From Echinometra lucunter (taxonomy: Eukaryota > Echinodermata > Echinoidea > Camarodonta > Echinometridae): a stretch of DNA of 64,000 nucleotides. The notes beneath the pieces are model-generated. The model had not been told where the DNA came from. It searched no databases and was given only the letters and a program-made list of their open reading frames with translations. Numbering within the stretch: position 1 is the stretch's first letter; each line of letters opens with the position of its first letter. Made by a program: the position numbers and the translations under genes. Shown here piece after piece: positions 23,275 through 36,380 of this stretch. Location: the NCBI GenBank assembly GCA_029962745.1, contig CM057162.1, positions 8,421,406 through 8,485,405 of the forward strand. The letters run 5' to 3'.

Positions 23275-24849
23275 GTTTATCATAGTTCGGCATGATATTC
23301 AAAACTTTAAGATAAAATACTCTTTTAACCAAAGTCACTGTGAATGGACACATATTTTACTGGCTTCCCGTTACACATGAGCCATTGATGGAACAAACAA
23401 TGCAGCAAAAATCTGAACATCTTGTAAATAATTTGTGAATTTAAACTTGATATCTCATTACTATGTGCATAAATACTAGTAATAATTCTTAACATGCTTA
23501 AAGCATGATGGTGACGTCTGCACTGTAGAATAAGTTATCCGATACGATATTTCTTTATATATTTTGAATGTAAATGACCATGAACAATTTTTTGAGCAAA
23601 CATTAAAACATACACGGAGCTACATAGAAACTGAAAGTTTAGCTAATTTTGTGCAAAGTTTTTTGTATTAAGCCCGGCTCATGCACCTCAGTTTCACTAA
23701 GACTGGAACATAGCTCAGTAACGTTTTGTAATTCGAAGATTTCCTACTTAAGTGAGCAGTGAGCAATATGTCCCTACAGAAAAAGAGATATATAAGCTTT
23801 GTTGCCAAGCTGACCTTGTACTTGGTTTTGGAGCAGAGCAGAAAAAAGTTTCTGGAGCATCTCTAGCAGTCTAGCATGGAGTGTATGCAGTGAATGCAAA
23901 CAGATATGTTGCTAGCGAGGTCAAACACACCCCTCTCCACCTATGGGAACCTATTGTTCACTGCTTCATGCAGTATGATTGCTAAAAAGTTTCACAATGC
24001 ACTTGGTGTCTTAATGAACATGATGAAAGACACCAAAAGACTCCTCGTGTATATCGACTTTTACCGCTATGTATTGACAAAATGTTTGCCAAAACCTTCC
24101 TTTATATCATTTACATGGTTTCAATTTACAGATTTGTGACTGATAAACATTGTCATTAATGTTATCATTATAGCGTTCTCATATCGCACTGTACTGTCTT
24201 TGATGCCTCATGCCCTAGATTTAGAGGCTGGTTAAAGTAAAATGAACTGCTTCTGCAGTGGCATAATACAGTTATCTCAAAACTAATGTGAATTATTAGT
24301 ATAAGCAAACTGCTTCATTAATTTACAAAATTTTAGGTAGACTTAACTGAGGGATCAGTATGGAGTGGTGACGTGAATAGGACGTCGGTTATGAACTTGT
24401 GTTTGATTACGTGCTTTCAGATTGAGGATATGTGAGTGTGGAAAGAGAAAGGGGTGGTTGTTTTGCATTGGATAAAAAGCTAGATGTTCATATTCAGATA
24501 TTTGACAAGGTGTTTACTTTAGTTCAAACCAGAATTAACTGGCGTCGGTTATGTCTCAACCTTATACCCATCTATGGAACTCCTGCAACCATATCAATAT
24601 TTTTTGCCTTATTTTGAATGCCCTGCATTTTCCAGTAATTTGGAAATGACTTGGGTGTCTGTATCCTCTCCTTTGTTGTGCAAGTTCACTCAATAAAGTG
24701 ATGTTTGAGGGTTTTTTTCAATTAAATGTAAATGGTTAAACAGTTAAATGGTTGGTTATTTTACCTGACTGCTTCAGGTAATTAAGGATATGTAAGTGTG
24801 GAAATGTAACCATGTAACCATGTAAATGGTTAAACAGTTAAATGGTTAT
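23275..24849. other. Intergenic sequence with no gene recognised
   Basis: Second copy of 8736-10326. Small substitutions and indels against the first copy, no domain-bearing ORF. Confidence 0.6.
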
Positions 24850-25066
24850 TTTACCTGACTGCTAAAAAGGCATATATGTGCCTGTTTGTCAGCAACCAGG
24901 AGACCGACGGCTTTAAGTCCCTCCGAAGGACTTGGTAATGAGGATTAATCATATTGATACTTTACCAAAGGGCATTATAGGGCATCAACTTGGTTTCGAA
25001 CCCGGGTACTCCCAGTTACGAGACTACTGCTCTACCTCTGAGCCACAGCACTTCCTCTCCCCTGAT
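24850..25066 (-). mobile_element. tRNA-derived SINE (duplicate copy)
   Basis: Counterpart of 10327-10544, same tRNA-Thr-like head on the minus strand with B-box GGTTCGAAACC. Confidence 0.75.
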
Positions 25067-26052
25067 CCACTGCATTTATCAATTTTTAAGCAGGATTAAT
25101 AATATTTTTGCGAAATGAACAGAAATTAAATTCCGGGAAAATTAAATGCCAGATATTCAATTACTTCCGTGTAGATGATGATTTCTTTTCCTCTTCTTTA
25201 TTCACTTTTCCTTTCCTCCTCCTCCTCCTGTAGCTCCTTCTTCTATTTTCTTTGATAGGCTTAAAAAATCAATACACTAAGTAAATAGTGTCCCCAAAAA
25301 AATTGGTTTAAGCGAGATTTCAAGACAAGAAACCCGAAAATAAAACAAACGATCAAAACAATAATGGAAGGACAAGTTTGCTTAAACTACAATCAAAATG
25401 AAGATGCTTATCACTGTTTTGAACGTTATTGGCACTGTACCTGACCACTTTAAAGTACCCATTCAAAGAAATCATAAATATTATAACGCAAATATCACTG
25501 GAGACTGGGAGGCTAAAATATAGCAATCGTAACAGTTTTAGGTCAACTATATCAGGTAATTAAAAAATAATACAAATAAAACCTCTTCTCGGCATCTGTG
25601 ATATACGAGAGATTCGCCAGAAAAATAACAATATTTTAATGATGTCAATGAATGGGCCAATCCTGTCCAAGCAGACGACTTCCAATTGCAATACAATTAT
25701 AATGAATTTAGTGTATTCAAAGGTGCCCATATTTAACACCTTTCTACAAGGGAAATAAAAACTGATTCTGATAACTGAAATCTTATTGTTTGTAAACATG
25801 CAGGATAAGGGATAGTGTACAATCAAAGAAGGCACACTTTGAATTGAAAAACCCGACGAATGTTTGCATGGACGGTATTGGCTCCCTCTTGAAACGCCGA
25901 ACATACAGCAGTGTATGCAGCTGAAAATGCAATGGCATCTTATTTTGTTCCTTTATTCCAAATAATATCATGCACGGAGGTTAGAGAAAAGCAATAGATT
26001 AAACATTTAGACCGATGCCAGTGAAGTGAAAATGTGTGAGATGTTATGGGAC

Positions 26053-26588
26053 CACTGGCTTAGCTAGGATTTTTTCAGTAGGGGCACTAGGGGGCCTTGA
26101 AATTTTGAAATTTGTTAGGGGGCACCCAAAATAATTTTTTGGCACACACACGCACGCACACACACATAATATTTTCTTTTTTGCAAGCGAGCCAAAACAA
26201 CGCCTTTTTATTTTGTCGTCAAAATACAGTTTAGACCTTTATCTTGTTTGAATGGTATATTTGGTCACCACTCTACCATATAGGATATATCTCGCTGGTC
26301 CATGCTCTTTCAAACCCTCCTGCTTCTAAATATGGAGAGCGAGCGAAGCGAGCAAGAAAATTTTGAAATTCTCACTTACAAAAAGTCTACATTTTTTGCC
26401 TTTCTGGTTCATTTCGGTATTACTTTATCTTTCTATTGCCTGCTGATAGTGAGATACTTGCGCTTTATTTTTCTTTTTTTTTCTTTTTCTACCTCATGAT
26501 TTTTGTGGGGGCACTTGGGGGCACACAAAATTTATGGGGGCACACAAGCCCCCCCCCCCCCTTCCCCTCCCCCGTAGCTACGCCCCTG
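26053..26588. mobile_element. hAT-like nonautonomous element (duplicate copy)
   Basis: Counterpart of 11567-12092. The left target duplication is TATGGGAC and the right one has changed to CATGGGAC. Insertion therefore preceded the segmental duplication. Confidence 0.8.
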
Positions 26589-27244
26589 CATGGGACATCG
26601 TCTGCTTGTGCAATGAACATCCCGCCCGTGACGTCGCTCATCTCAGCGGCGTTTGGAGAGCTCTTCAGGTGCTAAATCGGGGCTTTATCTTAGTGGTTTG
26701 TAATTGATAATAATCATTACTTAAAATGTTTCCAAGCGTTGAATTTTGGCAAACTTGTCCAATCTAAGCTTCAACTACCCAATAATGAAAATCAAGTAAG
26801 TTTTTAAAAATCAGTGAATATCTATTGCAGCTTTTAATGGCGCATCTTGTGACAAGGGTCTTCATAATAGCTGTCGGATCTCTCGAGGCAATGTCGAGAA
26901 AGTGAAGATCTATTACCTTGAGTTTTTCATGCCGATTCTTAGAGTAACTGCACTTTCTTTCGTCTCTGGGTTAAACAATTTTCAGCCTTTCAATAGTTAA
27001 CGGCTGATAACGAGACGTATTCTTGCAATACAGACAATCATCTCTTCAAAATCATACATTTCGCGAATGGGCTGTGTCGACTTCAAATGTCAAATTTTTG
27101 AAAAACTATACTGCCAATCGATATATATATATATATATATATACGTGAGACAAGAAGGGTATATACATATAAAATGGTACAACCGGCTGGTACATACATC
27201 CAAACCTCTCTCGCTATATATATATATCCTACCGTACACCATAC

Positions 27245-27620
27245 ACTTCAATTTACCAAACCATTCAGTTCGCAATGTAAAAATCATAGGCATAGAATTG
27301 ATCCAGAAAAAAGAACCCCACATTATACTGAAGCGCGAGTCCTACTGGATCTCCAAACTACAAACCTTACGCCCACACGGAATCAACGCAGACCCTTAAC
27401 GCTCTCAGGCCCATCCCGTAAGTTCCCTCCCCCCCCCCCCCCCCCACCTTGACCCCTACGATGTATAATTATAAAGGTTTAATTTTGTGTATTAGCAAAT
27501 AAATGTTAACGCATGTGTCATGTTGTATTTATATTTTTGTATCTCACGCCCTGAGGAAGACCTGTCACAGGGTCGAAAGCTCGGCACAATAAAGGCAGAG
27601 TGAACATACTCGCAACGTCC
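27245..27620 (+). mobile_element. Fragment of a Penelope-like element 3' end (duplicate copy)
   Basis: Counterpart of 12740-13120. The same RESYWISKLQTLRPHGIN tail, and a CTGAGGA...GAAA core at 27551-27578. Confidence 0.6.
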
Positions 27621-27735
27621 CGCCGCCTCTTTCTTCAGCCACAGTTATTTTCATACAATGCTGCACCCATCACGTACGTAGCCGAAGCACTTTCTCATAT
27701 ACACATATATATATATATATATATACATATATATA

Positions 27736-27771
<36 letters not shown>

Positions 27772-28767
27772 TTTGTGTGCTTTTGTTTTATATTGTTTTT
27801 TTTTTATTAAGTTGTTCATTCATGGAATCTCTTACGTGATAGCATGCTCCATTTGTCATATACTGCCATTGAAATTTTAATTTATGATTCACGTACTATC
27901 ACTGAGTGAAATCAAAATAACATACATGGGGAAAAGGTTTGCACAATCTAAATAAACTTCGGTTTACATTGAACTGAAGTGAATTGAATGAAATTTATTC
28001 AAACACCGTAATATATATCAATATCAATATAAGCTAATGAACTGTAACATCAGTCAAAAGACAAGTCCTGTAACATAATATATTTGAATCAGATTATATC
28101 TTTTTTTTTTAATCAAAGTACAGTAAACAAATAATCATATGGAGTAATGATATGACGCATGAAATAATCAATATAAGCTAATGAACATTACATTATATAG
28201 GCATGTATATATATATATTCATCTCCACGTTTTTTTGTTTTACATTTATCTTGTCGATTTTATATATAATCATAATCCTAGTCTCAACTGCAAGAATAGC
28301 TTTGAACAAACAGAAAGGCCTACTTCCTCAATTATAGATTTTTATTGGATCGTGAAACGTCTTTGCCTTTTCGATGTTTGTGTGGTTATGGGCGTGACTT
28401 CACAAGACAAATGACTCCAGAATCGATACCAGCTGTCGGCCAATCATGTCTTCATCATGGTCACTTTGCTTATAATTCTTTTGACGGTACTCCAATCTTT
28501 CGAATCATTCAGTTCATCAGTGTCATTCAATTCTATTCTTGAGTGTCCTATCATTAAGCTTAATCCCTACCACATGTGACCGCGGAGAATACAGAGAAGG
28601 GGCTCAATATAGCTTTCTATAAATAATCAAATGACAAGTCGTATATTTGCACCGGATTTTTTAGTTGCAACTTTCTGTCTGTAATTCACGACTCGGAGAT
28701 CCCTAGGAATAATATTTCAAATCACTCTGGTCTTGGGATCCATTATTGTGTTACTCCCAGGATTAGA

Positions 28768-28825
28768 ATGGCTTCTGCTTTCATATTTCTCACCCAGTTT
28801 TTTCTCATTTTCATCCATCAAGCAG
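28768..28825 (+). CDS. Signal-peptide exon of a third receptor copy, rest in the gap
   Basis: Fifty-eight coding bases equal to exon 1 of the complete gene with one residue change visible ([18 protein letters not shown]), followed by the same GTCAGTAG donor. The sequence runs 80 bases further and then stops at the assembly gap, so exons 2-8 cannot be seen. Confidence 0.8.
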
Positions 28826-28905
28826 GTCAGTAGGAATTATAGATTATTTAGAGACACTTTAGAGAATATTTGCCGGGATGGAGAGACTTTAGATAGTCAA
28901 ATGCT

Positions 28906-29405
28906 NNNNNNNNNNNNNNNNNNNNNNNNNNNNNNNNNNNNNNNNNNNNNNNNNNNNNNNNNNNNNNNNNNNNNNNNNNNNNNNNNNNNNNNNNNNNNNN
29001 NNNNNNNNNNNNNNNNNNNNNNNNNNNNNNNNNNNNNNNNNNNNNNNNNNNNNNNNNNNNNNNNNNNNNNNNNNNNNNNNNNNNNNNNNNNNNNNNNNNN
29101 NNNNNNNNNNNNNNNNNNNNNNNNNNNNNNNNNNNNNNNNNNNNNNNNNNNNNNNNNNNNNNNNNNNNNNNNNNNNNNNNNNNNNNNNNNNNNNNNNNNN
29201 NNNNNNNNNNNNNNNNNNNNNNNNNNNNNNNNNNNNNNNNNNNNNNNNNNNNNNNNNNNNNNNNNNNNNNNNNNNNNNNNNNNNNNNNNNNNNNNNNNNN
29301 NNNNNNNNNNNNNNNNNNNNNNNNNNNNNNNNNNNNNNNNNNNNNNNNNNNNNNNNNNNNNNNNNNNNNNNNNNNNNNNNNNNNNNNNNNNNNNNNNNNN
29401 NNNNN
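28906..29405. other. Assembly gap of 500 N
   Basis: Exactly 500 unknown bases, a round number suggesting a placeholder rather than a measured size. It separates a plus-strand receptor copy from an inverted one. Confidence 0.98.
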
Positions 29406-30006
29406 TTTTGCAGTGCAAGCATTGTTAGATATGATTATCTGGCTTAAATTTGGAAGATATCCGGGTTTACTTTCTGCAGACAAGTCATGTACAAACTGAA
29501 ATACTGTATAAAATAATTATCTCCACTTTTCGAAGACCTTAAAACCCATAAAAATCAAACAAAGAAAGAATTTTATCACCGCTTGAAACTAAGGTAGTGC
29601 TAAGTGACCATACTAGATGCATATTAAAATGACAATAAAAACCAAGAAAGTGTAAGGACCTACATGTACTAGTATACTAAAGAAAACAGAAGTCAAACAG
29701 TGACAGCATTGTTAAAAGTTTGAAGTAACGAAGAAATAACGCACCGTAATATGCAGGTGACAGCGCTGTAAAAGAAATGAGACACGACGGAAGGAAATAG
29801 TTTTTACAGCATTTTTTAAAAGCGCTTTGATTATGGAGCAAGTTGATTTTTTGTTCATTTATCATACATGTAGTATATTTGAAATGATCTTGATTCTTAT
29901 CTCGTTAGATATTTCAGTCTCGGATTACGACAGCCGCTTAAAATAATGCGATTTTCAGTAAAGAAAGTAAATGAAAAACGATCGAGGTACTCATAAGATA
30001 GAGACA

Positions 30007-30023
30007 TATATATATATATATAT

Positions 30024-30067
<44 letters not shown>
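30007..30067. repeat. TA/GA microsatellite in the inverted paralog
   Basis: The plus-strand counterpart near 17130-17152 has only the CT part, so the TA block expanded after the copies separated. Confidence 0.8.
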
Positions 30068-30293
30068 AGTAAAGACGAACAAATGGTCATGGAGAAATAA
30101 GAGACAAATGATTTTTGTCGCCCAGTATTATTGAAAATAGAAGAAAATATAATTACATCTTTTCGACATGGGAATAGTGATTTGACTCTCAATTCGGACT
30201 TCAATGAAGGATGAATGGCTACAATAACGAAAATAATTACAACAAAAGAAAAATTCAAACAGCATGATAAATCAAGGGCTAAACTACACTTAC

Positions 30294-32547
30294 GAGCAGT
30301 TGAAGCTATCTTCGAGGCAACTGTGTTCTCATCTGCAAGAAGAATGAGGTCATACCACTCAAATGGTTCCAATCCTGTTAAGTTGTAACTGGTCCCATTA
30401 AGATCTGTTACATCTTTGCAGGCGGGGCAAGTCAGACTGTCAACTGTCTCCGAATTGTCAAGGTTCCCAGTAGTGTTCCGACTGTATCTTAGTGTTAATA
30501 TTGAGCTGCCGGTCATGTCGTTGTCATGAACTTGCCAGGAAATGTAGAGAGAGAAGGATGTTGCCTCCTTCACCTCGACCACAAAAGATTTGTTTGGTTC
30601 ATCTGAAAAAATGAAGAAAACGTCTAAATTACGATGGCTTCAAGATGATAGTTCGTTTGAAATAGCAAGTGCAATTCATTTTTTTCCTAAGATGCAGGGA
30701 AGCAAGAGAGTGAGCTAGAGAAAAAAAACTCGGCAAAGTGTCCTATCGCTGACGACAATTAACCATCTCACATCCCAGTTCACTCCCCTTTTCTTAGATT
30801 ATTTTCAGAAGCCACTGACAACAAACCTACATGTTTCTTTGACAGAAGACAAGAATCATTAAATGATCTTCCTAATATGACATGGGTATTGACCTTTACT
30901 TTAAGTGAAGTAAAAGATATGCTCAGTATTGATAAACATACCCTACTACACTCAAATTCCTTTGAAACCAACATAGACCTTTTACAGAAAGAATGCAAAA
31001 TTGCAAAAAGAAAATCATGGATATGCCCTGAATAGAGCAATACTTACCAGCTATGTTCAGTTCAACTGATGTATTTGATGGTGGCCATACGTTTGGAACA
31101 GATGGCAGTACGCTACATGATATTTTCTTCCCACGATCTTTCAGCTCTGGTGTGAAGGAGAGTGAACTGGTCGCACTGAATAGACTTGTATGGTTGTCAA
31201 ATGTAGTGTGAAGTATTGCGTTCATTGTGATGTTCTCCGTTCCAAGATTCCATTCTATCTGCGGTTCTGGGTAAACGTCGGTTGTTGTACATTTTAGGAT
31301 GGCGGGCACACCTGACACTAGAGCATTGGTACCTGAAATAGTTGGCGGATTAATTGGACCTATAAACCCAAAAGAGAGAAGAAAGTGTTATACCAACTTT
31401 TAAACCACTTCTGCAGCGAAGCATATTCATTGATAGGAAGGAATGGTTAAAGTGACTGCTGAAAAATTTCCCTTCTTACGCTTCGTTTTCCCCCACCCAA
31501 ATATATGAAATAGATTATAATACAAACAATTGAAATTCAAAGTGATGTTTACCATGCACGCAGAAAGTTGCATTTGAATAAGAGTCAGTTTCTTTACAGT
31601 TGAGAGCCATCCAATTCTCGCCATCAAGTAATTGCAGAGAACCTCCTGGGACAGTATTATTTACATACCAGCTGACATCCTGCCCAAACCTCTGTGATCC
31701 CCTTTTACAGTTGAGATTTTTAGGCTGGTCCTGGAAGAGAATCACTCCTGTAGTTCCATTCACTTCGCAGTTACCATGATATTCATTGGCATTAACTGGA
31801 ATCAAAAGACGGTGATTAGGAGAAACAAAGATAATTTCGTATTCATGGTATTGGGAAGAGATGTAATAAGTATTATTTACAATTACATTTCCAGTACGAA
31901 TCAACACTAAAATGCTTTTAACAGGACCAGGAATATTAGGAAAAATATATTTTTTGCCAAACCTACTATACCTACTTTGAGAAAATTGTTGCAGATTACA
32001 TTAAAACTATAGTATTCTTGATTTTTTTTTAAAAATTGGCATTTATATTTGAAATTCCTTTAATTTAATTGTCTTTATAACTTTTCTTTAATCAATTTAT
32101 GTTTACCGGAAGATACCTAGAAATAAGTTATCTATTGATGTATATGTGGTTTTACATGCCTAGGCAGAATCAAAAGAAGTACTGTCTTTGTACATTATGC
32201 GTATCTGAGGAGTTCCGATTCTTCACAGTATATACATACACATACATAAATACATCCATACATACATAAAATATACTATAACTTATATTTCTTACGTATG
32301 TAACCTCACGTTGGATTTATTTTCATAAGGGTTCTCACGTAAAGAATTCAGTCTTATATTGTATGGAAAATGCATCTATTTCAAATCAAATGAAACTTTT
32401 GACTAGTTAATATCTCTCCAGCATGTCCAGCGAAAGATTCTCTAAAGTGTCTCTTAATAATGCTTATAATTCATTCAAGTACTAACCTCTTTGGTGAATG
32501 GCGAAAATAAGAAAGAACTTGGCGAGAAATATGAAAGTAGAAGCCAT
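30294..32547 (-). CDS. Ig/FN3 receptor paralog, 5' half (exons 1-4)
   Basis: Exons on the minus strand: 32487-32547 (signal peptide, MASTFIFLAKFFLIFAIHQR, 61 nt), 31553-31906 (Ig, 354 nt), 31048-31359 (Ig, 312 nt) and 30294-30602 (FN3, 309 nt). Splice sites and phases match the complete gene and no exon has a stop. Exon 1 is one codon longer. Exon 2 is three codons longer, with a duplicated Tyr-type triplet giving SSQYHEYEIIF where the other copy has SSQYEIIF. Conserved Ig residues ([23 protein letters not shown]) remain. Exons 5-8 should lie within or beyond the gap. Substitutions are spread through the extracellular exons, consistent with an independently evolving family member. Confidence 0.82.
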
Positions 32548-32990
32548 TTCTGATCCTACGAGAAACACAATACTGGATCTAAGACCAGCTATCTTGGTGA
32601 GAGTAAAATGCTTGTTAATATTTACGGCGCTGTCATTCACAAAAAAAAAAGTATTCACGCCGAAATATAAACCTTCGTGAGTTATCAGACAAAATGATAT
32701 CAGTAAAAATCAAGTGACAATTATGAAATTTGATACTTTATAGCAAGTTATTGACCATATTCTCTAAATTCTCCGCACGCACCGTCCAGATTAGCAAGTG
32801 ATAAAACACTCATCATGCTCAAAGAACTGAATGAACCGAATGACATGAAAGAGTCCGAGTATTCTTAAAAGAATTATATGTGAAAAAGTGATAAAGACAT
32901 GATTGGCTGACATCTGGTATCGATCCATTTGTTTTATGAAGCCACGCCCACAACTACACCAACGTAGGGACTTTTCGCAACTGTTTTGAG

Positions 32991-35188
32991 GAAGTTAACC
33001 TTTGTTGTTGGTTCATAACTATTCTTAAATAGTTATTATTACCTCTATTACTTCACAAGAGGCATTGTTATTGTGAAAATTATACATTGTGTTTATAAAG
33101 AGATTATATAAAAAATAATGATTCGTACTTCATGTCGTCTTTTCAAGTGTTAGTTTTCATTTTTGGCGGGATAAAATTGATATGGGGAAGTAAGTATGGT
33201 CATAATGATATTTCATCAGGGCAGTTACGGGTCATTACTATCGCATTAATGAAAGGCAATAAAAATATCAATCAGCTCTCCTCGGTCTCCCTCTTGAATA
33301 CTCAAACTAGTTCAACCACACAAAGCAATCTACACAAGAAGATATCTAACATTTATGTAATCAAATCTGAAGTCTTTTGGAAGCGCATAGAGACATTAGA
33401 TAATAACGTGATAACGAAATGTTCCTGGAAAAGACCGTGCTTTTCCTTTTCACTACTATCTAAAATCTAAAGTCACATAATTCTTTTAATGTGAAGCCTC
33501 TGGTCACACAAACGATGTAATTTCAATTTAAAAAGCATTCTTCTCTTCACCAGTTAGGAAATGATTTCATTGAAACTAAAAATGACAAAGCACAAAATCA
33601 TGAAGTTTGTAGGGAAATAGTGTCAATTTTTTTTTTATTTACAATATAAAATGGCATTACATGAAAATATATTAGAGTATATAACATCAAACATTTAGCA
33701 AACTATGATAGATATATTTCAAATAAAAAAACTTGAACATAACAAAACAAGTTATTCTATTTAATCAGTTGTTTAAAAAGGGAAGCAAATAAAATAACTG
33801 ATGCAAGACTTATGACACATTCAGTCTGATGCCAGAAAAACAACAAAAAATAAACAACAAAAATCCAAAAAGAATGGAAAAAAGAAGATACATTCAATAT
33901 TGGCAATGAGTAGAGTTGAATATGACATTGGAAATACAAACAAATTGTTTGGTCAAAAATGTGCTCTGGTTAAACATTTTCAATCAAGATACATCACTTC
34001 ATCACTACATAGTACTTTACGAACTTATTGCATAGATACTATGGGAAAGGTACCATATCTCATCCATACACAGTGCTGTGTGCTTGATGGTGATTGTGGT
34101 TCTGTAAGACAAGAGAACCAACTACCATCCAAAACTTGAAGGCACTGATCTTGACATGGTACGCACTTGCTTTTCTCCCAGGGTATAGCATCTTTGGCAT
34201 TGGTTAGGGCCAATTACTATATTACGCTACATTCATCTGTGCTATAAGCCTCATAGATGTATATCATTACTACATGAAAATAATGCATGCTTGTATTTAA
34301 AATGACTGCACTATTTGAAAATCGATTTTTGTTTAATAGACAAGAACTAAAACTTACCCCCCCCCCAAAAAAAAACAAAAAAACTACCCCAAAACAAACA
34401 ACAACAAACAATCGGTTAAAATGATTTAACAAAATCAAAATGTACATGTACATGGCAAATATTTTGAATACAGTCTAGCAATGTGACTCACATACATTTA
34501 CATGAATACTTTTTGTATCAAGGTGTATTGAAAAGTGGTTTCATAGAATAATTTGACTAAGAGCACTGTCCTCATATAAATTCTATGACATACTTAAGCT
34601 TTACAAACTCTGCATGCAAAAGAAAAACATTTTTTTTTTTATGCAAGGAGTAGTAAACCTCTTTTTTTTTTCCAAGAAGGTACTTTAAACCTAGGCAATT
34701 GAGTGTAATACATCTATTTCACAGCACAAGTACTGACTAGTACTGACTTACAATACTGATAGCATGCATAAACTGTATGGTAACTGTCCAATTCCAAACA
34801 CAGGACTATGCTAATACTATGTGGCATTCAGACATATTCTACATGAAAGCAGGAATATGCCTTCAAATAAAAAAAAAATCCTTCTAAAAATGAGAAACAT
34901 TTGTAGTCTACATATCACACTCACACAACTGCAAAATTCATTCCACAGCTGAAATAGCAGTTTTTAATTCGGGCACATCTAAAAGCTATTTATTTAATAC
35001 CTTTCAAGAGAAATGGGTGGCTTAAACAAAGTAAGCTGCATGGAGTCTATTTGTATTTGCATTTTCTTCTCTTCATATAGCTTAGCAGATTAATAAAATA
35101 TGAGTGAGCCCAACTAACTTTACAGAGTAAGCTGGAACATCCCAATTCTTTTATTCTTTCCTTGTTTCTCTTCCTTTAACACTCACAC
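32991..35188. other. Intergenic or 3'-flank sequence with no gene recognised
   Basis: AT-rich with A/T homopolymers. It separates the minus-strand receptor copy (start at 32547) from the 3' end of the WD40 gene. A minus-strand open stretch at 34025-34213 has protein-like composition but no domain and no clear splice sites. Confidence 0.6.
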
Positions 35189-35375
35189 CAGGGAAAAACA
35201 TACACGGGGCTCGGGGCGAATTCGCCCCCGAAACGCCAAAAGGAGCCCTGGAAAACTAAAAAAGAGCCCCTGAAATTCTCATAGGGTCCAATGTAAACTG
35301 TAATACAATATAGAAAATTCTGGTGGGTGGGCTCAAAGAGTAGCCCCGGAAAAACAATAATTAATTTTTTCCCTG
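35189..35375. mobile_element. Short hAT-like MITE with 8-bp target duplication
   Basis: Ends CAGGGAAAAA and TTTTTTCCCTG, flanked on both sides by ACTCACAC (35181-35188 and 35376-35383). At 187 bp it has no coding capacity. Confidence 0.85.
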
Positions 35376-35653
35376 ACTCACACCATCTTTCAATCCATCT
35401 CTAATCTTCAATAAATACTCTATTTCATATCAGCTGCTTCAGAGTTGCTCCCTGTCTCTCTCTCTCATATTCCCCCCCCCTTATTTTGCTCTGTCTCCAT
35501 CTTATATTTCTACGGGCTCTCTCACTCTCTCTCTCATGCTCCATTTGATTGTCAATGCTGCATTCTTAATCCATTCATGACAGGAATTATTTGAAGCCGT
35601 ATTTGATCAGCTTTTCTTCTTCAAATTGACATCACCAGTGTTTTTCCGTCATT

Positions 35654-35659
35654 TTTATT
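35654..35659 (-). promoter_or_regulatory. Possible polyadenylation signal of the WD40 gene
   Basis: AATAAA on the minus strand, 0.6 kb past the stop codon. If used, the 3' UTR would include both decayed copies of the last exon. Other AT-rich hexamers occur further on. Confidence 0.3.
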
Positions 35660-35867
35660 TGCAACTTCTCATTGCATTGCCAAGAGATGGACTTCAGTAC
35701 TTATTTTCTTTTAAAAACTTTCCGCATCAAATAGCAAATTCTGATGCAACCAAAATGAGCACACCGCATGTAGAATTTTTTGCTCTTTTGTTTATCAGGG
35801 CTTTGCATCAAAAGTTATGAGGCCAAAGCTCAAAATGTGGCATTTAGTAACAAAATGGTTGATAGTC

Positions 35868-36380
35868 TTTCCTCCAGACCCTGTAACATGGCTTTGAAAA
35901 AAAGGCTAAATTTCCTGTTCATCTTCTATGAGATAATTTAGCTGATTCTTGTTTATGAAGAGGGAGATGCTTTCTTTTTTCTCCTCCATACAAGTGGTTT
36001 TCTTTTTCCACTTGGCTACGTGATATGCAGAAAGGCTGATAATCTTTCCTTCAGCCCATGTCATATGCATTTAACAGAATGCTAAATTTCTTGCTCATCT
36101 TCTATAAGATAATTTGGCTGATTCTTGTTCTTGAAGTTGGAGATGATTTCTCTCTCCTCCATACAAGCAGTCTTCTTTTTCTGCATGGCTACGCGGTATG
36201 CATAACAGGTTGATAGTCTTTCCTTCAGCCCATGTCATATGCACTTGACAAAAGGTTAAATTTCTTGTTCATCTTCTATGAGATAATTTGGCTGATTCTT
36301 GTTCTTGAAGTTGGAGATGCTTTCTCTCTTCTCCTCCATACGAGCAGTTTTCTTTTTCCGCGTAGCTACGCGGTATGCAT
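35868..36380 (-). repeat. Tandem array of the WD40 gene's terminal exon
   Basis: Three units of about 178 bases: 35868-36047, 36048-36224, and 36225-36380, which includes the real stop codon and most of exon 20. The middle unit still reads open from YRVA through NFKNKNQPNYLIEDEQEI to a stop at the same place. The outermost unit is more decayed. The first two fall in the 3' UTR. Confidence 0.8.

Larger units (their letters stand above)
18190..28905 (+). repeat. Segmental duplication, second direct copy
   Basis: Partner of 3997-14390. It ends at the assembly gap, so its full length is unknown. It supplies exons 5-8 of the complete receptor gene and exon 1 of the next copy. Confidence 0.95.
29406..32990 (-). 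repeat. Inverted, diverged copy of the receptor 5' region
   Basis: Reverse complement of about 13860-17757. Similarity is strong from 29406 to about 31910 and weaker to about 32990 (around exon 1 and its upstream flank). It differs from the plus-strand copies throughout, so it is a separate paralog, not the missing part of the third copy. Confidence 0.9.

Noticed and set aside
28733..29483. Long ORFs running through 28906-29405
   Set aside because: They are open only because N bases cannot give stop codons.
29406..32547. The inverted copy as the misoriented continuation of the third plus-strand copy
   Set aside because: It contains its own diverged exon 1 (61 nt, different residues), whereas the third copy's exon 1 is at 28768, so they are separate genes.
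34025..34213. Minus-strand 62-codon ORF with several Cys and Trp
   Set aside because: Protein-like composition but no recognisable domain, no clear splice sites, and a likely place in or beyond the WD gene's 3' region.
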